64,000 nucleotides of DNA from Daucus carota subsp. sativus (lineage: Eukaryota > Streptophyta > Magnoliopsida > Apiales > Apiaceae). The translations under genes were made by a program, and so were the position numbers. The notes under the pieces are model-generated. The model was given only the letters and a program-made list of their open reading frames with translations. It was not told the origin of the DNA and made no database searches. The stretch is from assembly GCF_001625215.2 (NCBI RefSeq), contig NC_030387.2:37533606-37597605 (forward strand), in the 5' to 3' direction. Below, in pieces: positions 33,836 through 47,229 of the stretch (its first letter is position 1; the number at the start of each line of letters is the position of its first letter).

Positions 33836-34739
33836 AAATTAGTTTTGAATTCATTAAAATCTTTCATCGAATTCATCGTTTTTGCAAATATTCACAAACG
33901 GGATCGAACCAACAATACCAAAAATAGAGGCATGTCCATCTTTTGGGCCAGAAAGCTGCCAAGCATGAGTGAACTGTATATATTTGGGCCTATGAGTCAC
34001 TACTAATTACAGTGCAACAGAATTCCATTTATTTGGGCCAACGACGAAATATATGAATTTAAGCCATCCTCTCTATCCAGCAAAAATGAATTATCACATC
34101 TTACAAATTCTTCCCCACTTGGTTAATAACCTGCTGCAATGAAATGACGAGTATATATTTATTATTCTGAAAAAGATAATTAAGAAACACCCTTGTAACT
34201 AACAAGGGTGATATCTTTGTTGGCTAATTTAAAAGTTCATATTTAATTAAGTTTATACTAGTTATAAAAATTCCTCTGCCTTCAAAAAAAAATTAAAAAT
34301 TCCTCTATCAAAAAAGCAAACAGAAAACAAAACTGTGATTCTGGTAAACCTTGGCTAAGAAGTTTCTATCAAGTGGTTGCATCAATGACTCTTTAATGTT
34401 AATAATTTATCCATAAAATAGATATATGTATGTCAAAGTCCCATTTTTTTTTGATAAAATCACAAACAAATAACTGATTTTAACTATGTGTTTTATTTAC
34501 ATACAAAAAACCCATTACTATGAGTATAATCAATCAAATATCAAAAGCCAAAAAAAATGAAAAAAAATTCGGACATCTAGAATTTTCCTATAAAATATAT
34601 AATGAATAAATTATAATAAAAAAGATTCAACCGATGCAATGTGGCAGTCTCAGCTCAAGCATCTAAGCGCCATATAGAAAAGTAAAAATAAAATAAAAAT
34701 GAAAACCAAAAAACAAAAGAGTAGTAATAAAGCATAATA

Positions 34740-35290
34740 AAGAAAGAAGAGAAATGCAGAGAGAGAGAGAGATTAGAGATTGCTTTGGACATAGGCTAGG
34801 CACCCATAGAGGAGACAATAAGAGGTTTCATTTGTTTTTCTTCGATGTCCAAAATTGCATTGACCAGATCTCGCACACCACTTTTCATAGGGTTTGTTTG
34901 TTCTTAGCTTATTAAGGACTTGTCTTGCTTCTTAGTTCTTCTATACTCCCCTTCTTTTTCTCTCTGGTCCTCCTCAATACCCTTACTTTTACTTCCTTTT
35001 TGCTCATTCTCCAAGTATATTATCCATTGCTATCACACTTATAAGCATAAATAATTATATAACCTGGGTAAAGTATATAGATCCCACCAACACCAACATC
35101 ACTAGACCAATCCCAGTCTCTCTCTCGTCTCTCTCCTCTCCTAGAGAGAAAGAAATCTAGAGATTCATTCCAGTTGTGTTTCGTTACTTTTGAGGAATGT
35201 GTTTTTTAGGAGTTCAATACTGTTCGTGACTTGCTGTAAATAATGCTACTCCATTCGATAGTGCATGCATGCAAAGGTGTAAACTCCCAA
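34740..35290 (+). other. Leader-like island, possible noncoding transcript
   Basis: A GA repeat is followed by long C/T-rich stretches with CTCTCT words and moderate GC, unlike the AT-rich DNA around it. A 9-bp inverted repeat TTTGGACAT/ATGTCCAAA lies near 34790 and 34845. No known miRNA sequence or coding frame recognised. Could be a regulatory island or noncoding RNA exon. Confidence 0.25.
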
Positions 35291-35982
35291 ACTGGGCACG
35301 TCAATTAGTGGTAATCATTAATCTTTAATTTTATTGGGTACTGTATAATAAGGCAGGTAGATACGATACTCAGCCATGATTTGCAATATTTGCATGCAAT
35401 CTTGGTCTTGATGGGTCCCACAGAATCCAGCGAGCCACACAATACCATCATTGTCATGCATGGCTCTTTTTACACGTCTGTGACTCTGTCGTAAACCTTT
35501 TACTGTTCATAACCCATGTTTGTGTATTCACACTGTTAGGCAAATGTAAAAATATAGATGCATCAAAAAATGTTTGCACTTCATAGAAAAAAATGTTTAA
35601 ACATCTATATTGGTATTATTAATATAAAACTTTGATCGTCAGTTTATAACCGTTTGATAATCAAATTGATTAATTTTCTATATTTATAATACCAAATACT
35701 CAGGATTCAAATACTGTTAACAATATATTAATATAAATTATTAGTTTAAGTATATACATAGTATTATTAATCATCAAAAATCATCTTTGCATCGCACATT
35801 TGTAGGCTACTAACTAATTATTTACATTTATAAACTTCTTGGTGATATTTATAAAGTAATGTCCCGTAATATTAATTTGTTCGATTTTCACAATTACTTA
35901 TGTGCATGTAATAATATTTTTATAAGTTGTATAAATAATTAAAATTAATTTTTAAATTTTAATGCAACAACAAAACAGAAAA

Positions 35983-35984
<2 letters not shown>

Positions 35985-36040
<56 letters not shown>
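35985..36040. repeat. (AT)28 microsatellite
   Basis: 56 bases of uninterrupted AT dinucleotide. Confidence 0.95.
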
Positions 36041-36046
<6 letters not shown>

Positions 36047-39000
36047 CTCGAGTGTAAATAAATTTTAGTATATATATTTTATGTGAGTATTTATTAAACT
36101 AATAGATTCAACTCAACATTATTAGGAAATATCGCCTGATCGACACATTTTAGTTTCAGACTTTATTCAAAATTATTCCTGGAGTTCCCCAACTCGCCAC
36201 ATTTACAAAATTAATATTGCACAGAGGGTTGTAATACATTTTTACACACATAATTTTCATGGCAAACACGGTTTGGTTTTCTATAAACTTACTCGTAGTA
36301 CAGATGTTGTAGTATTACTCTATTACTATAACATAGTACCCTGCTTGATTTGAAATTCAATTTTCTAGCATGGTCGTGGTTAGTAAACAAATGAAACATT
36401 TCACTGTCAAATGTCAAGATCCAAGAGCTTGGAACTTAAAAAACAAAGGATTAACAGAGTTAAATAAGATTATTAATCAAATCAAAACTACGTTTTGTAT
36501 CTTCCTTTGGCAGTTTAGCTACTCTGACAAGTGAGATGAAACCAAGTATTACCGACTCCAGTTAGGCGCATGCCAAACACGGCCAGAGAGTGTAAAGTAA
36601 AATACAGCGCGTAAGTGTACCCCAAGGATAGTGCGCGTAGAACATATCCACAGTAACTTCAGAACAGGCATGTGTAGCAGGGAGTCTCGGGGTGATAGAA
36701 TTAAGGGTTTTTTTCTCATTTGATTATAATTTATTTTTTTCCCCAAAATACGATTGTATCATATATACAATAATTTCAATTATAAGTATTATAATTTAAA
36801 AATTACTGTTTTCGGAGTTACAAACTCATATATAATGTTGACTGTATTTTTAGTATAAATTTGAAAAATATTGTTAATTTTAAAAAATTTCTAAAATTAA
36901 CGGGCATGTTTTGTTGGTCTTCAAATAAGGATGAATTTCACATTCATATAGTATTTTTAATATTAAATACTAAATAAATTTTATTTTTAGGAAAAGTCAC
37001 TTATTTATAAGAATAATACTTATATTTTTTAAAAATCTGTAATCTTCTTACAAATTAAGATAAAGCAAAGGGATGATAACTTGGTTCGTTCCTTGGCAGC
37101 ATATACTACAGTCTACAGAGCAGCTGTGCTACCAGAGGAGAGCATCTTTTGGAAAGCGGTGGTCGTCCCGTTTGTCGAACACTAATACCCACACCAATCT
37201 CAAGACGATCTGATTCTCTCTTTCTTTTCTTTACTCTCTCTCAATCTCTCTCTCCCACACAAAACACACACATGCATTGGAGTAGTACAAAACAGTAGTA
37301 AGACTCTTTCTTACTTGATGTTTGAATCTTTTGATCGAATCGATCAATATTCCAAAGATGTTTGTTCAGCCTTGGGTCATGATCATATGTATTATATTTG
37401 TACGTAGGCCCACTCTTAATCACTTGCCTGCACCACTTTTGTTTTCTTCATTCTTGCAAGTCTTTTCTTATTTTGCTGCAGGGCCCTTTTCACATATATC
37501 AGACCCTCTCAAATAGAATATTTACTGGTCTTCGTTTTTTATTCAATTATATGTACCTAAACTTACGTTAACAACTTACTTGTGTAAAAGATGAGCTTGC
37601 TGGTTTTACATCCCAACTCATTATCTACCGGGTTTTTTTATAATCATTCCCAAAAACATAAAATGTTGAATTATAATTGTTTTCCTTGTTCGAAATTGTA
37701 CATACACATGTATACATGCATATATATATAGATAGTAACTCATCCTCGATTATTTTGAATTTTAAAGTATACATATTTTTCGACTAGTACTTTGTCATTT
37801 TGGATTTCTAGAAAAAGAAAACCCTCAGAAAAAATTATTCACAAATTTCTTTCCCAAACCCTAGTCGATAATATTTAATTATTTGCAGTTATATTAATAA
37901 TAATAATGAGATTCTTCTACATACATTAATTACCCGCTTAAATCAGTTTTTTATTTATCATGTCATTTCAAAAAATATTTCAGAAAATTTGAGATACATA
38001 CATATTTTGAATTCACATACGGGTTTATACATGTGTAACATTAACATTTCTTATTTTGCTTCGTTCCTACGTTGGTATATCTGAGTCAAAGATGTATCTA
38101 GTTAACCTCGCTTTGATGATTGCAGAGTATCTCCCATCTGGAAGATACCTTTATCTCTTTAACCTTTTCTCCCAAGTAATTATATTTCCGTATCACAATA
38201 TACCATCTCCCCACAAGTACCACAGCCCGTAATTTTCTTCTCTCTCTCGTTCGTCAAAACACACCAAGACGTTTCTTTCATGATTTATTTATTCGAGATT
38301 CTGATTCGTATTCGAAAGTAAAAATGATGATGAGGAGAGAGAGAGGGGGAGGGAAAACACATGCACGTATACTGTAGTTGCGCAAGGGCGTAAGCATAAG
38401 GAGACTGTAGAAATGATAGATAGATAGACAAGGGATTGATTGTTTGGTTCACGTGATTTTCTGAGTACGGAGGCTGAATCAATAATCTGGTAGGCTTCAA
38501 CTTGGCGTTGTGAGATTTGGAGATGGTGATGATGATGGGGCTAGGGAATATGTAGAGACATGGATAGATACATGTATATGAGGAAACTGTGTACTTTTGT
38601 TGTGCAGAAAGTGGGAGATGGATGGATTTGACAATGGATGACCTATCTATATTTATGAACAACTAACGGGGTACAACTGCGAGGGATGGTCTCTTGGTCA
38701 TGGTTCTGTTTAAGGAGACTACTTCTCAATTATTATGGTTTTTGTATGGTCAAATATTCGATCTCGTATAGTTCTATTTTGTTATTCTACAGTACTATTT
38801 ACCTCTCCGATCCGTGATGAAATCAGCCTCAAGCTATAATATAAGTCACGGATTGGTCTGTGGTGATTTTAAGCCGGTTAAGAAATATTAAACAGATGTA
38901 TCAAAGCAGCAAGTAAGCTCTATTTGAATGATCTTCTGCAAAATCAAATTTTTATCGAGCCAATTCTAATATTTATACCATATATAACTCAATTCAACTT

Positions 39001-39069
39001 GAGCTCAAAGCTACGCAATGAATTCAAAAACTGATGAATCAATGGATAGGATTCAAATGGATTTAACTA

Positions 39070-39306
39070 CTCCCTTCCTTTTATAATACTTGTCCTTAAC
39101 TTTTGACTAATTAAATTTTATCATTTTAATTGAAATTTATATGTATTACATAATTAGGGAAAAAATAGCATTGAAAAGTATATGTAATTTATTGGAAAAA
39201 TATATCTTTTTATTATATAAAAAATATATATTCTTGATAATTAGAAAATATAGATTAATTTGATTTTTAAAACTCAAAAGTAATATATGATGCGGAGGGT
39301 GGGGAG
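39070..39306. mobile_element. Stowaway-like MITE (237 bp)
   Basis: Starts CTCCCTTCCTTTTATAAT and ends GCGGAGGGTGGGGAG, flanked by TA on both sides. Confidence 0.7.
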
Positions 39307-40114
39307 TAATTTACATAGCCAGTCATCGTCAATCTCACCACTAATAAAAAATAGTTCCATTACGTGCAGGAAGTCAGGAACCCTTATTAAGCAAGTTCAC
39401 ATTATTTAACTGCTGCGCCTGGTCTAACATTTTCCGATCCCATATTCTTAATTAAGGGCCACATTATTTTGTTATTATACGTAAACACTAGGTAACACAA
39501 CACGCATCTCTAGAACCGGCCAATATGCGTTAAAAAAACATGTTTATTAGTCGAAGAGGAGGATGAGATGAGAATAGAGAATGGAGTTGTTGATTGGGAG
39601 GAGGGAGTGACAGAACAGGGTGAGGGGCAGAGATTATAATGATAGATTCAGATATGGACAGATTCGCATTTATAATAGTTAAATAATAGAATTTATCTTG
39701 AAAGTAATAAAAAAATGAGTGGAAGCTGTTTTTAAAAATTTAATTTATATAAATAATATGCCGATTTATTAATAATTATGATTCATCAGCATATTTCTAA
39801 TAAATTCTGAAACGGGGCCAATCCAATTATTCATACTTACGATTTCTTATTTAAAAAATCGATGACTAATAACAGTTCATCACCTACTATTCTCTATTTC
39901 GCAACTCGTCGAACTAGAGATATTTGATTCATATATAACACGGGAATCAGAATCACAAATTCATTTGTTAGAGTTTAGGTTAACTATTTTATGATATAAA
40001 ATATAAACTTCATCCGTATTTCATATCCTTCATTCTCATAATTCTTCGTGCTCATTACAATATCCTCCATTCTTATATTCCTCGTGCTCATTCCAATATA
40101 TACACCATTCAAAC

Positions 40115-40657
40115 TAGAGGTGGCAATATGGATGCAAAACCATTAAACCAATCCAAACCAAACCAAAATTATGAATTTGGATCCATTTGAAATCACATTT
40201 ATAAAAATGGATTTGGTTTGGTTTTTAGTCTCACATTTCTCACAAAATATGGTTCTAACCATATTTGGTCTCACTTTTAAGATTTTTTATAACTCTCCAC
40301 ACACACTATTAGGTTCCTTTTCTTTTCTTTCTTTCTTTTTGCAATTTATCACACATGCACATCCCATGATTCGAACTCATGACCTTACTTGGAGAAGCCA
40401 AGAGCTTAAACCACTCCATCAACTCACACATGCTTTTGTTATATTTAGTATTCATTATATTGTGATTTGAGTGTATTAACTTTTGGTCATTATATAAAAC
40501 TTATTTTTACTTACTAAACTAGTTACCCATAATTCAAACTAAAACCATAACCACATTTATTAATATATGGTTTGGAAATGGTTTTGGTTCATCTATCTAA
40601 ACCAAATCCATTTTATAAGAACCAAAATCAAACCAAAACCACATTTTGCCACCTCTA
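40115..40657. mobile_element. hAT-like non-autonomous element (543 bp)
   Basis: Terminal inverted repeats TAGAGGTGGCAA / TTGCCACCTCTA, flanked by a perfect 8-bp duplication ATTCAAAC (40107-40114 and 40658-40665). Subterminal AACCAAA/TTTGGTT words occur near both ends. A tRNA-like SINE fragment (minus strand, ATGAGTTCGAATCATGGG) appears embedded around 40360-40435. Confidence 0.9.
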
Positions 40658-40665
40658 ATTCAAAC

Positions 40666-42663
40666 GCTCCCTAAATCTGTTTATTTAATTAATTATTCAT
40701 CTAATCAATTGAACTAATCTCGATTAATTTTCAACTATTTCTTAGTGATTAGGTCCAATTTCTAATTTTTACAACATTTGGCCGGGACCGCGACGGAAGG
40801 AGTATTATAGTATAGGAGTAAAATTAGTAAACAAGTAGGGGAGGGACAGGGAATAGTATAAACTGGACTACTGGTAATGGAGGGAGGGGGTTGGGCTGGG
40901 CTGGGGGTACTGTTGCCTCGTGATCGGAGAAGAGCAGATCCATGGAAGACTGTTCCCGTTTGTCACGTGGGTTTCTTTTGACTACATACCTCCCTCCAAC
41001 GACCATTCTGATTCCGACCCCCTCACTCTCTCTCACACACTAACATATGTACTGCTATGATTGAAGTATCTCCATGATTACTACTGCTGCTGCCCTTTCC
41101 TCCACCTCATTTTTTTGTTTTTCTGCGCTTTGAGTATTTGTTAAGGATTTTTCAAGTGCACTCCTTCAAATTTTCATGCTTTCATGAAACTGAATTTGTG
41201 CTCAAATACAGTTTGTGAAATTGAAGTCACAATTTCACATTTGATTTTTCTTACATATTTTTGGCTGATTTAGAGGCGATGACGTCTACAAAACATATAG
41301 TTTGTAAAATTGAAGCCACAAATTCATATTTGATTTTTGCTTACATATTTTGGTTGGATTTAGAGACGGCTACAAGAATCGAGTGTATAGTGCTCGAATA
41401 TAATCTAGGAAGATGTGATTCAATTTAAAATTATAATTTATGAATTTATTATTATAAGCATCTAGTTTAAATATTTATTTGGGTAATTACATATTTAAGG
41501 TGACATGTGACGTGATAAAAAGGTAATAATAAAAATAAACTGGACAACTTAATTTGATAAAAAAATTACTAGAATAATTATATACAAAATAAGCTGTTTG
41601 AAAGTACATTCCATCAACTTCTGATTTTAAATTAGTCTGTTTATTCTTAATTTTAAATCACTTTGTAACTTATAATACTAACAAAATGGTTTTTAATTTA
41701 AGATTAAAAATGCTTAAAATTGGGGTAAACAGCTTAAAACGGGGGCTGCCAATAAGCACCGGTAAACAGATTCAAACTCTACATGAGTAGAATAACAATT
41801 CGACTATTTCTGCATGATATATTTACGTCACATGAAAAACAGGGCAACAAAAATAATAACAATATTTAGATTGAAGTGAAAATCTACAATAAATGAACAA
41901 AAGGTTACTGCACATATATGTGTCCTCCTAACAAAAGATTACCAATACTACGACTGTACTATAGGGGTGTCTGGATCATGTTGTATGCCCTTTTTAAGTC
42001 GTTGATTGCACTGCTCTCTACTCATAGTAATTAAAGAGTTGTAAGTTAGTAACGTGCACTTCGGACCCCACTCTGTCTCTTTTATTTTGTTATCTTCTAT
42101 ACGCCAGCTTATTTCTACTCAACTCGGAATATTTATTCTTAACTTTTTTTTTTGAGAATAATATTTATTCTTAACTTAAACGAAACAAGAAAATAATACT
42201 ATTAATCATAGTTATAATATATAATATTCCATACATTCACTTGTATAGTTCTTCACATTGTCTGACACTTATTTCAAAAAATAATTTTATAATATTTTAT
42301 TGTTTTAGCAAAAATTTAAGTATTCAATTTCGTTCAGAAGAAAAGAAATATTAAAATAATTTATCTGATCATATTTTATAAAAATATTAAAATACGTATC
42401 AAATTTTCTATCCTAAACTTATATAATTTATCGAGAAAGAATGGAATATACGTTATAGCAACAATAGCTAAGTTGATTTCTCGAGGAATGACGTATATCG
42501 ATACGTTATAATAACGAGCAGTAGTGTATATTGATACGAGCAAGTGTATTCTTGTAAAAAAAAGAAAAAACAATAGCTAAGTTGGTATAAAGGTGAAATA
42601 GTTGAGACTGACGACAACATGGAGTCCAGTGCTGACTGATATTTCGCCATTTTCTTTGCTGCT
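40666..42663 (+). other. Upstream region of the HAN-like gene
   Basis: No gene seen. A GC-richer purine block lies at about 40840-41040. The rest is AT-rich down to the TATA box. Confidence 0.5.
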
Positions 42664-42670
42664 TATAAAT
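42664..42670 (+). promoter_or_regulatory. TATA box of the HAN-like gene
   Basis: TATAAAT about 160 bp before the ATG, followed by a C/T-rich leader (TCTTCTTCTTCC-type) from 42720 to 42790. Confidence 0.65.
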
Positions 42671-42828
42671 GCCACTTAGATAGACCAACCCCACCCCCCA
42701 TTATTCATTTCCTCTGCACCCTATTATTACTCTCACTCTCACTCAACTTACCTATTCTCTTCTTCTTCCTCCTCCTCGTCTTGCTCTGCACTAAAATCAC
42801 ACACACAAACACGCACTCATTCTTTGAG

Positions 42829-43981
42829 ATGGAGATGCATAGGTGCAGTAGCAATCATCACGGACAATGCACGTGCGGCTTGTTCCACACAAGCAACCAA
42901 AGCACCAACTCATTCTCCATGCTCTTCAATAACAACCACAAGCCCTACGATGATTACTGCCCTTTCGCCGCCTCTTCGTCGTACTCCTCCGCCGTGGATT
43001 GCACGCTCTCGTTGGGAACTCCCTCCACTCGCTTGTCCAACGACAACTATTACAACAACAATAACAATAGTAACAACAATAGTAATGCAAAGGCTGCAAG
43101 GTCTTCGTCTTACATGCCGAACTTCTGTTGGGACATTTTGCAACCCAAAAACAACTCGAGTAAGCCGAGCCGCGGGAGTAACAGCGGTTCGAACGGTTCA
43201 CCTAGTATTGATCCGCTTCTCGCACGCCGCTGCGCTAACTGCGACACCACCTCTACTCCGCTCTGGAGGAATGGCCCCCGAGGCCCCAAGGTACATTGTT
43301 CATTTTTTTTGTTAATTGATTATACACACATGGAGTCGAACACTTGACCTCCCGCAAGAGGTATCAGACTTCAACCACCACACCAACGTCTTGTTGGCAA
43401 CATTGTTCATTTTGTTTTCTAGTTCCACAACACGTGTTTAGGGTTGGTTTGTATTTGATCAACCGGTCTCGTATGCGATGCATTGTGGTTTCAATACAAG
43501 AATGTTAACCTACTTGGCGAATTACGCCTTAGAATAATATGAACGTACACAAATGCACACACATGTTGATATATTCGATGAGATACAAATATTCTGACAC
43601 AAGATTCTTTTTGCGGGATGATTTTATATACTGACTGACAAAATAATATAGTCCTCGAGTGCTGACCGGTTGTTAAATTTAATAATGCAGTCGTTGTGCA
43701 ATGCCTGTGGGATTCGATTCAAGAAGGAAGAGAGAAGAGCCACCGCAGCTGCCGCCACCACAAGCAGCGGAGCCGGAATGGACTCGAACTCATGGATTCA
43801 CCACCAGTACTCCCAGTCATCGAACCAAAAAATCCCGTGTCTCTCGCCAACCTCATTCGGGAATGAATTCCGGTTCGTGGATCACGAAGATGATCGCGAT
43901 TCCGAGACCGGGATTCCATTCCTGTCATGGAGACTCAATGTGACCGATAGGCCGGGACTCGTCCATGACTTCACAAGATAA
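42829..43981 (+). CDS. HAN-like: HANABA TARANU-like class B GATA transcription factor
   Basis: Two exons, 42829-43290 and 43691-43981, give 250 residues. It is a nuclear GATA zinc-finger factor of the HANABA TARANU (GATA18) group, which sets meristem and organ boundaries in flowers, shoots and embryos. The N-terminal HAN motif is CTCGLFH at ~14-20; the conserved VDCTLSLGTPSTRL is at ~56-69. Poly-Asn around 74-85 is encoded by ACA/AAT-type repeats. The finger is C135-x2-C138-x18-C157-x2-C160, the class B spacing, with the intron between GPRGPK and SLCNACGIRFKKEERR as in the family. The C-terminus has PFLSWRLNV and ends LVHDFTR. ATG 42829 is chosen because it follows the leader and opens the HAN-type N-terminus; a second Met lies two codons on. 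Confidence 0.95.
43325..43405 (-). repeat. tRNA-derived SINE-like sequence in the HAN-like intron
   Basis: On the minus strand an A-box-like TGGTGTGGTGGTTGAAG is followed about 30 bases later by B-box-like GGTCAAGTGTTCGACTCC. This is the pol III promoter layout of tRNA-derived SINEs. The 3' end is undefined. Confidence 0.5.
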
Positions 43982-45252
43982 GCTGGTCGTACCGAACTAT
44001 CTCACGACGTTCTGTATTGTTTTAATACGGCGTATCTAGTGATGTTGATGGTACTAATGTACAACAATATAAGTCTATAATTAACGAACGGCACGCTAGC
44101 TATTATTATCATATTTTAAAAAAATCGGAATTCACTTTTTCTTTTGGTTAAGTTTCGGCTTTGAGACGAAGAAGTGTCTGCTTACTTTTGGCCATCTTAC
44201 ATAGATGGAGTGAGATTGAGTAGTTCTATGTTTGTTTAGTTGCTTTTCAAAATTCTTATGAATTATTAATACGAGTTCTCTCTATTACTTTAGTTCTTTA
44301 ACTTTTTGTTGCTTGATTTGTCAGTCAAAATAGATACATGAGATGTGTAGGTAAAACTTTGCAGCCGTTAGTTGTTCTCATGCATACTTTCTGTGATCAG
44401 TGGCCCTCTAGATCATCAATCGGACTGGCTTTATCGGCTTATGAATTCAACTGTTTACGCAGAAATATATTTATATGTAATCTTGATGTGAAGTTTGGTG
44501 GGGTTCGATTCTTGCTTAATTAATTGCCTTGTCCAAAAAGAAAAGGTCGCAAGATCTAATATGTTAACTGGCTGACTCGTCTTACGTGTTATATCTATCA
44601 AATAAATATATTTTAATCTATCAAATAAATATATTTTAATCATATCCTTGATCAGCTTTGGTTACAAATTTATTTTATTAAAATGAAACAATTTATAAGA
44701 ACTAATTTGAATTATTATTAATATTAAAAAATTAAGCACACTGAAAGACATATTTTTAGGCGCCAACTTATTTATGTTCAAAAATACAATTTACAACTTA
44801 CTTTTTTTATTAATAATTTAAATTTATTTTGGGGACTTTCTGGACTGTTCCCTGTTTTTTTTTCTAAAAACAAATGCAAATCTAGATTAAGTTATTGATA
44901 TTAAAGTAGGCAGAATTCTCTCAAAAAAAAGTAGGTAGAATTCAATCGGTTGTGCTTGCATCAGAAAGAAAGATTCTCTTGAATCATAGATCATAACACT
45001 AGACCCTCAGGCCTTAAATAAAAGAAGGTCCAAAAGTAGGTGTAGATTCATGGAAATGTTGAGGCCCGTAGCCAACTTAACCTACAGTTGATTAGGTACG
45101 TATATTTAGGGTAGCGGATTGGGCTTGAGCTCAAGAGCCTGCCCTGGTCTAAAAGTAACAAACTTCATCATGGATCCTGAGTATCAGAAATTTTTTATTT
45201 TAATGTCATAAACAAAAGTAAATGACCCTAAAAATCACAGCAAAACTATATA

Positions 45253-45479
45253 GGGCCTGTTTGGTTCATAGAAGCAGAAGCTGCTTCTGGTTTCTGCTTC
45301 TCTTGACCCGTTTGTGTAAAAAAGTAGAAGCACTTTTAAAAAGCTGAGAATGTTAGCTTCTATCTCACAGCTTCTGCTTCTTTTCCAAACACTTTATTAA
45401 CTTCTTTACTCCTCACTTCTACTCCACTTCTTTACTATAAGCAAGAATTCACTTCTTTTAAGCTAATCCAAACGGCCCC
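45253..45479. mobile_element. MITE with GGGCCTGTTTGG ends
   Basis: Left end GGGCCTGTTTGGTTC, right end complement GGGGCCGTTTGG, with ATA directly outside both ends. A relative lies in the opposite orientation at 63080-63293, sharing the block around CAAACACTTTATTAACTT. Confidence 0.7.
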
Positions 45480-45587
45480 ATAGTATTAAGCTGCTTTTCT
45501 ATCTCATCAAATATACTGATAATGATGCACTTGTACATATTTTAATTTTCATTTTTTCACTTCCAGTTAAATTTAGTATCGGTTTTT

Positions 45588-45763
45588 CTATGGTGTGCCC
45601 ATGGGCACACAATAAGCACTAACTCCTATGAGTTTGGTGCATTTTTATTGGTCACCTAATCATAAATAAGGATGGCCCCCTGCATTTACATCAAGTCCAC
45701 CAATCAAAATCCACCAAAACCATCAATTTTAGTGTATAATGTGTGCCCATGGGCACACACTAG
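45588..45763. mobile_element. MITE whose two ends are each an 18-bp palindrome
   Basis: GTGTGCCCATGGGCACAC, itself a perfect palindrome, occurs at 45593-45610 and again at 45741-45758. Outer words CTATG and CTAGT make the inverted repeat longer, and inner arms TTTTATTGGTC/GACCAATCAAAA pair loosely. Superfamily not assigned. Confidence 0.75.
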
Positions 45764-45870
45764 ACAAACCCATCTAGTATTACTGTATAACATTCATAGA
45801 AACCTGTGTAGTTGGAACAACAATATCTTATAATATCTCAAATTACTAAGAAACCTAATCATTTATATTA

Positions 45871-46087
45871 CTCCCAAAGTTTGACCAAAGTTTGACTCAA
45901 ATTTATTAATATTTTATCAAGTGAAAAAATAAAAAAAAAATATTATCGGAAATAACTTTTAATCTACTTTAAGATGGAATTTTTAGTTTTCTAAAATAAT
46001 GAAAGAGTGACTTATAATCTTTGGTCAAAAATTAGTCAATTTGACCAACAAAAATAAAAATATGACAACTAAAATGGGACGGAGGAG
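45871..46087. mobile_element. Stowaway-like MITE (217 bp)
   Basis: Starts CTCCCAAAGTTTGACC, ends GGGACGGAGGAG, flanked by TA on both sides. Confidence 0.7.
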
Positions 46088-47229
46088 TATTTATCATTAG
46101 TGCAGTGAGAGGCACTTGGAGTTCCTTTTAAGTTTGAAAAACAATTAAATTTATAGTAACAACGTAAAACCTTAAAACTGGGATTCAAATTATATGAAAA
46201 TTGTTGGAATAATATCGTTGATTTATGGACCGGAATAGTTGACTTGACGAATTGCAGATGTCATACAGCACACTCCATCGTATACTTATAATCGACAGTA
46301 AATAATGCATGGCAGAAAAACAGGACAAAATAATTGTGGTTGTTCACCTTCTTTATTCTTTATTTCGACGACTCAACTTAAGTTGGTTACCGACGAGTAC
46401 CAGAATATGTCACAGCAGACAGCGAAATTAAAAACCATAACCTTGGATGTGGCAATACATTACAGGAGAAACTAGTGAATATTGTTCATCAACACTTTAA
46501 CAACCTAGCATTACGATATAAAATAAAATTAAGTTGATGCGAGTACGATTCTATTTCTTTTCAAAAGTTGATATTGTAATTCATTATTAGATCGCAATAC
46601 ATAACTGACGACTAGATTGAATGTGTCGTGCACGAAATTGGACACAGTGGCTGAGGATCCTAGGCCCGTTTAGATATTAAAAAATAAATAAATTAGTTCT
46701 ACTTGTAAATATTTTTTAAGTGTCATTTTGCGATTCTTTTCACTTGTAAAAAGACGCAAATCATAATATTAATACCGAGTTTAACCTGTTTCTGCATTTT
46801 GCTCTCTAGACATCTTCTTTTTTCTTTCAAAGAAGGTGGTTTTAAGCATCCTTTTCTAAACTTAAATATTATTTAATTATATTATCATAAATTTTAAAAT
46901 TCAAAATACTAAAACGTTTAAGTTCGGTCAAAATTTTATAACTCACACTCCAAATAATCAAGAACACAAATATCCAAGTATAAGATATTAATGTACAATC
47001 ATTTTTTTATATGGTAGTAATGTATTGTATAATTTTGGGACGGAAGAAGTACATATTTACGAGAATATAAGCCCCTCGTTTAACGGTTGACAACAGATAT
47101 CAACCGATTACCGAACACCAACCTTGCCATTCCTCTCATAATAGCAGTAGGCATTTTCGCCAGCTATAAATATCTCGTATCTTTGTCCTCAATACCCGCA
47201 GATCCTTATTTATTTATTTTTATTCAAAA

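Larger units (their letters stand above)
31783..40106. other. Gene-poor AT-rich region upstream of the HAN-like gene
   Basis: No protein gene supported in over 8 kb. It contains the possible long MITE at 32922-33835, the hairpin at 32800-32835, a leader-like C/T- and GA-rich island at 34740-35290, (AT)28 at 35985-36040 and a Stowaway-like MITE at 39070-39306. Short open frames here lack coding character. Confidence 0.6.
43982..47229. other. Intergenic DNA between HAN-like and hydrolase genes
   Basis: HAN-like 3' untranslated region to about 44300, then AT-rich DNA with three MITEs (45253-45479, 45588-45763, 45871-46087). The last ~150 bp are the promoter and leader of the first hydrolase. 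No other gene supported. Confidence 0.6.

Noticed and set aside
34780-34860. Possible miRNA hairpin
   Set aside because: Only a 9-bp stem with a ~50-base loop, and no match to any plant miRNA family I know.
38285-38662. 125-codon minus-strand frame
   Set aside because: Composition is that of C/T-rich untranslated DNA (Ser/Pro/Tyr/Ile runs), with no domain, start context or splice partner.
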